A DNA stretch of 64,000 nucleotides from Balanoglossus misakiensis (Eukaryota; Hemichordata). The stretch spans positions 6,882,001 through 6,946,000 of the forward strand of contig CM082585.2 in assembly GCA_040954595.2 (NCBI GenBank), given 5' to 3'. The notes below the pieces were generated by a model. It ran no database searches. It was not told where the DNA came from and worked only from the letters and a program-made list of their open reading frames with translations. Shown here piece after piece: positions 63,675 to 64,000 of the stretch. Position 1 is the stretch's first letter, and each line of letters begins with the position of its first letter. A program made the translations under genes and the position numbers.

Positions 63675-64000
63675 AGCGCATAATTGCGGGGAAAATAGAA
63701 CCGACCCCAAGTTCAACCTTCAACCGGGGTTGAATTTGATACCTGTCACGAGCAAAGCAAATGGTCACCGAGGAAACGAGTCAGCGAACTTGAAGTTGTT
63801 GAAAGTCTAGAGGTGAAAGCGGTCAAATTACAGAAGTGTTGAAAAAGCATCAAGTATCAAATGTTGTAAACAAATGCTGTAATTGTCACTGGTTTAGTTG
63901 AACTTTCATCGGTCACGTTATTTTAAGAAATTTGACAGCGTCAGGTCAATCAACCCTCCCCGCTAATTTCTCCCCTTAATTATTACCTAATTATTAAAGC

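Larger units (their letters stand above)
51990..64000. other. PRKX-type intron 2, right part
   Basis: There is no recognisable exon on either strand; open frames are short and domain-free. The stretch holds family B copy 2 (54295-54491), family A copy 6 (55505-55576), X-box-like motifs (59011, 61246, 63661) and a promoter-like GC-rich cluster (60071-60172). The PRKX-type gene is inferred to continue through it. Confidence 0.5.

Noticed and set aside
41516-64000. Remaining PRKX kinase exons (hinge, YRDLKPEN, DFG)
   Set aside because: None were seen by eye in the plus strand; the gene is assumed to continue past the window, but tiny exons may be missed.
1-64000. CRISPR arrays, tRNA or rRNA genes, transposase or reverse-transcriptase coding regions, viral genes
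   Set aside because: No regular spacer-repeat arrays, no cloverleaf with A/B boxes that I could recognise, and no frame with a transposase, RT or integrase motif.

Overview
This is animal nuclear DNA, AT-rich and intron-rich, with GT-AG introns, metazoan gene families and long non-coding spaces. The proteins resemble those of deuterostomes: TM9SF2, ATG3, a PRKX-type kinase and a melatonin-receptor-like GPCR. There are many TACATGTA and TACCGGTA palindromes. An invertebrate deuterostome such as a hemichordate or cephalochordate is a reasonable guess, but the sequence alone does not fix the species. There are no bacterial operons, CRISPR arrays, phage genes or recognisable viral genes.

Five protein-coding loci can be supported. 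(1) 8423-8746, minus: first coding exon of a rhodopsin-class GPCR, which stops at a splice donor after the start of TM3; the rest was not found and probably lies off the left edge. (2) 11553-14727, minus: complete ATG3 in 10 coding exons (326 aa). (3) 16281-23797, plus: complete TM9SF2 in 16 coding exons (659 aa), divergent from ATG3 with 1.55 kb between the start codons. (4) 27589-27730 and 41347-41515, plus: first two coding exons of a PRKX-type kinase, joined across a 13.6 kb intron that splits the glycine-rich loop; the remaining exons are probably beyond 64000. (5) 50371-51432, minus: an intact single-exon melatonin-receptor-like GPCR (353 aa) inside and antisense to the second PRKX intron, with its own TATA box and RFX-like X-boxes upstream. 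All splice phases were checked by hand and join in frame.

The rest is intergenic or intronic. It holds a family of about 90 bp MITE-like elements in six copies and both orientations, two related hairpin elements whose terminal inverted repeats have diverged in a matched way, a third possible long element, several hairpins and simple repeats, and candidate binding sites for ZNF143, YY1, RFX, CTCF and ETS.

Functionally the genes are unrelated neighbours: autophagy lipidation (ATG3), endomembrane and Golgi trafficking (TM9SF2), cAMP-type kinase signalling (PRKX) and two receptors. The clearest architectural story is the receptor gene nested in the kinase intron and the housekeeping-type promoter motifs ahead of TM9SF2.
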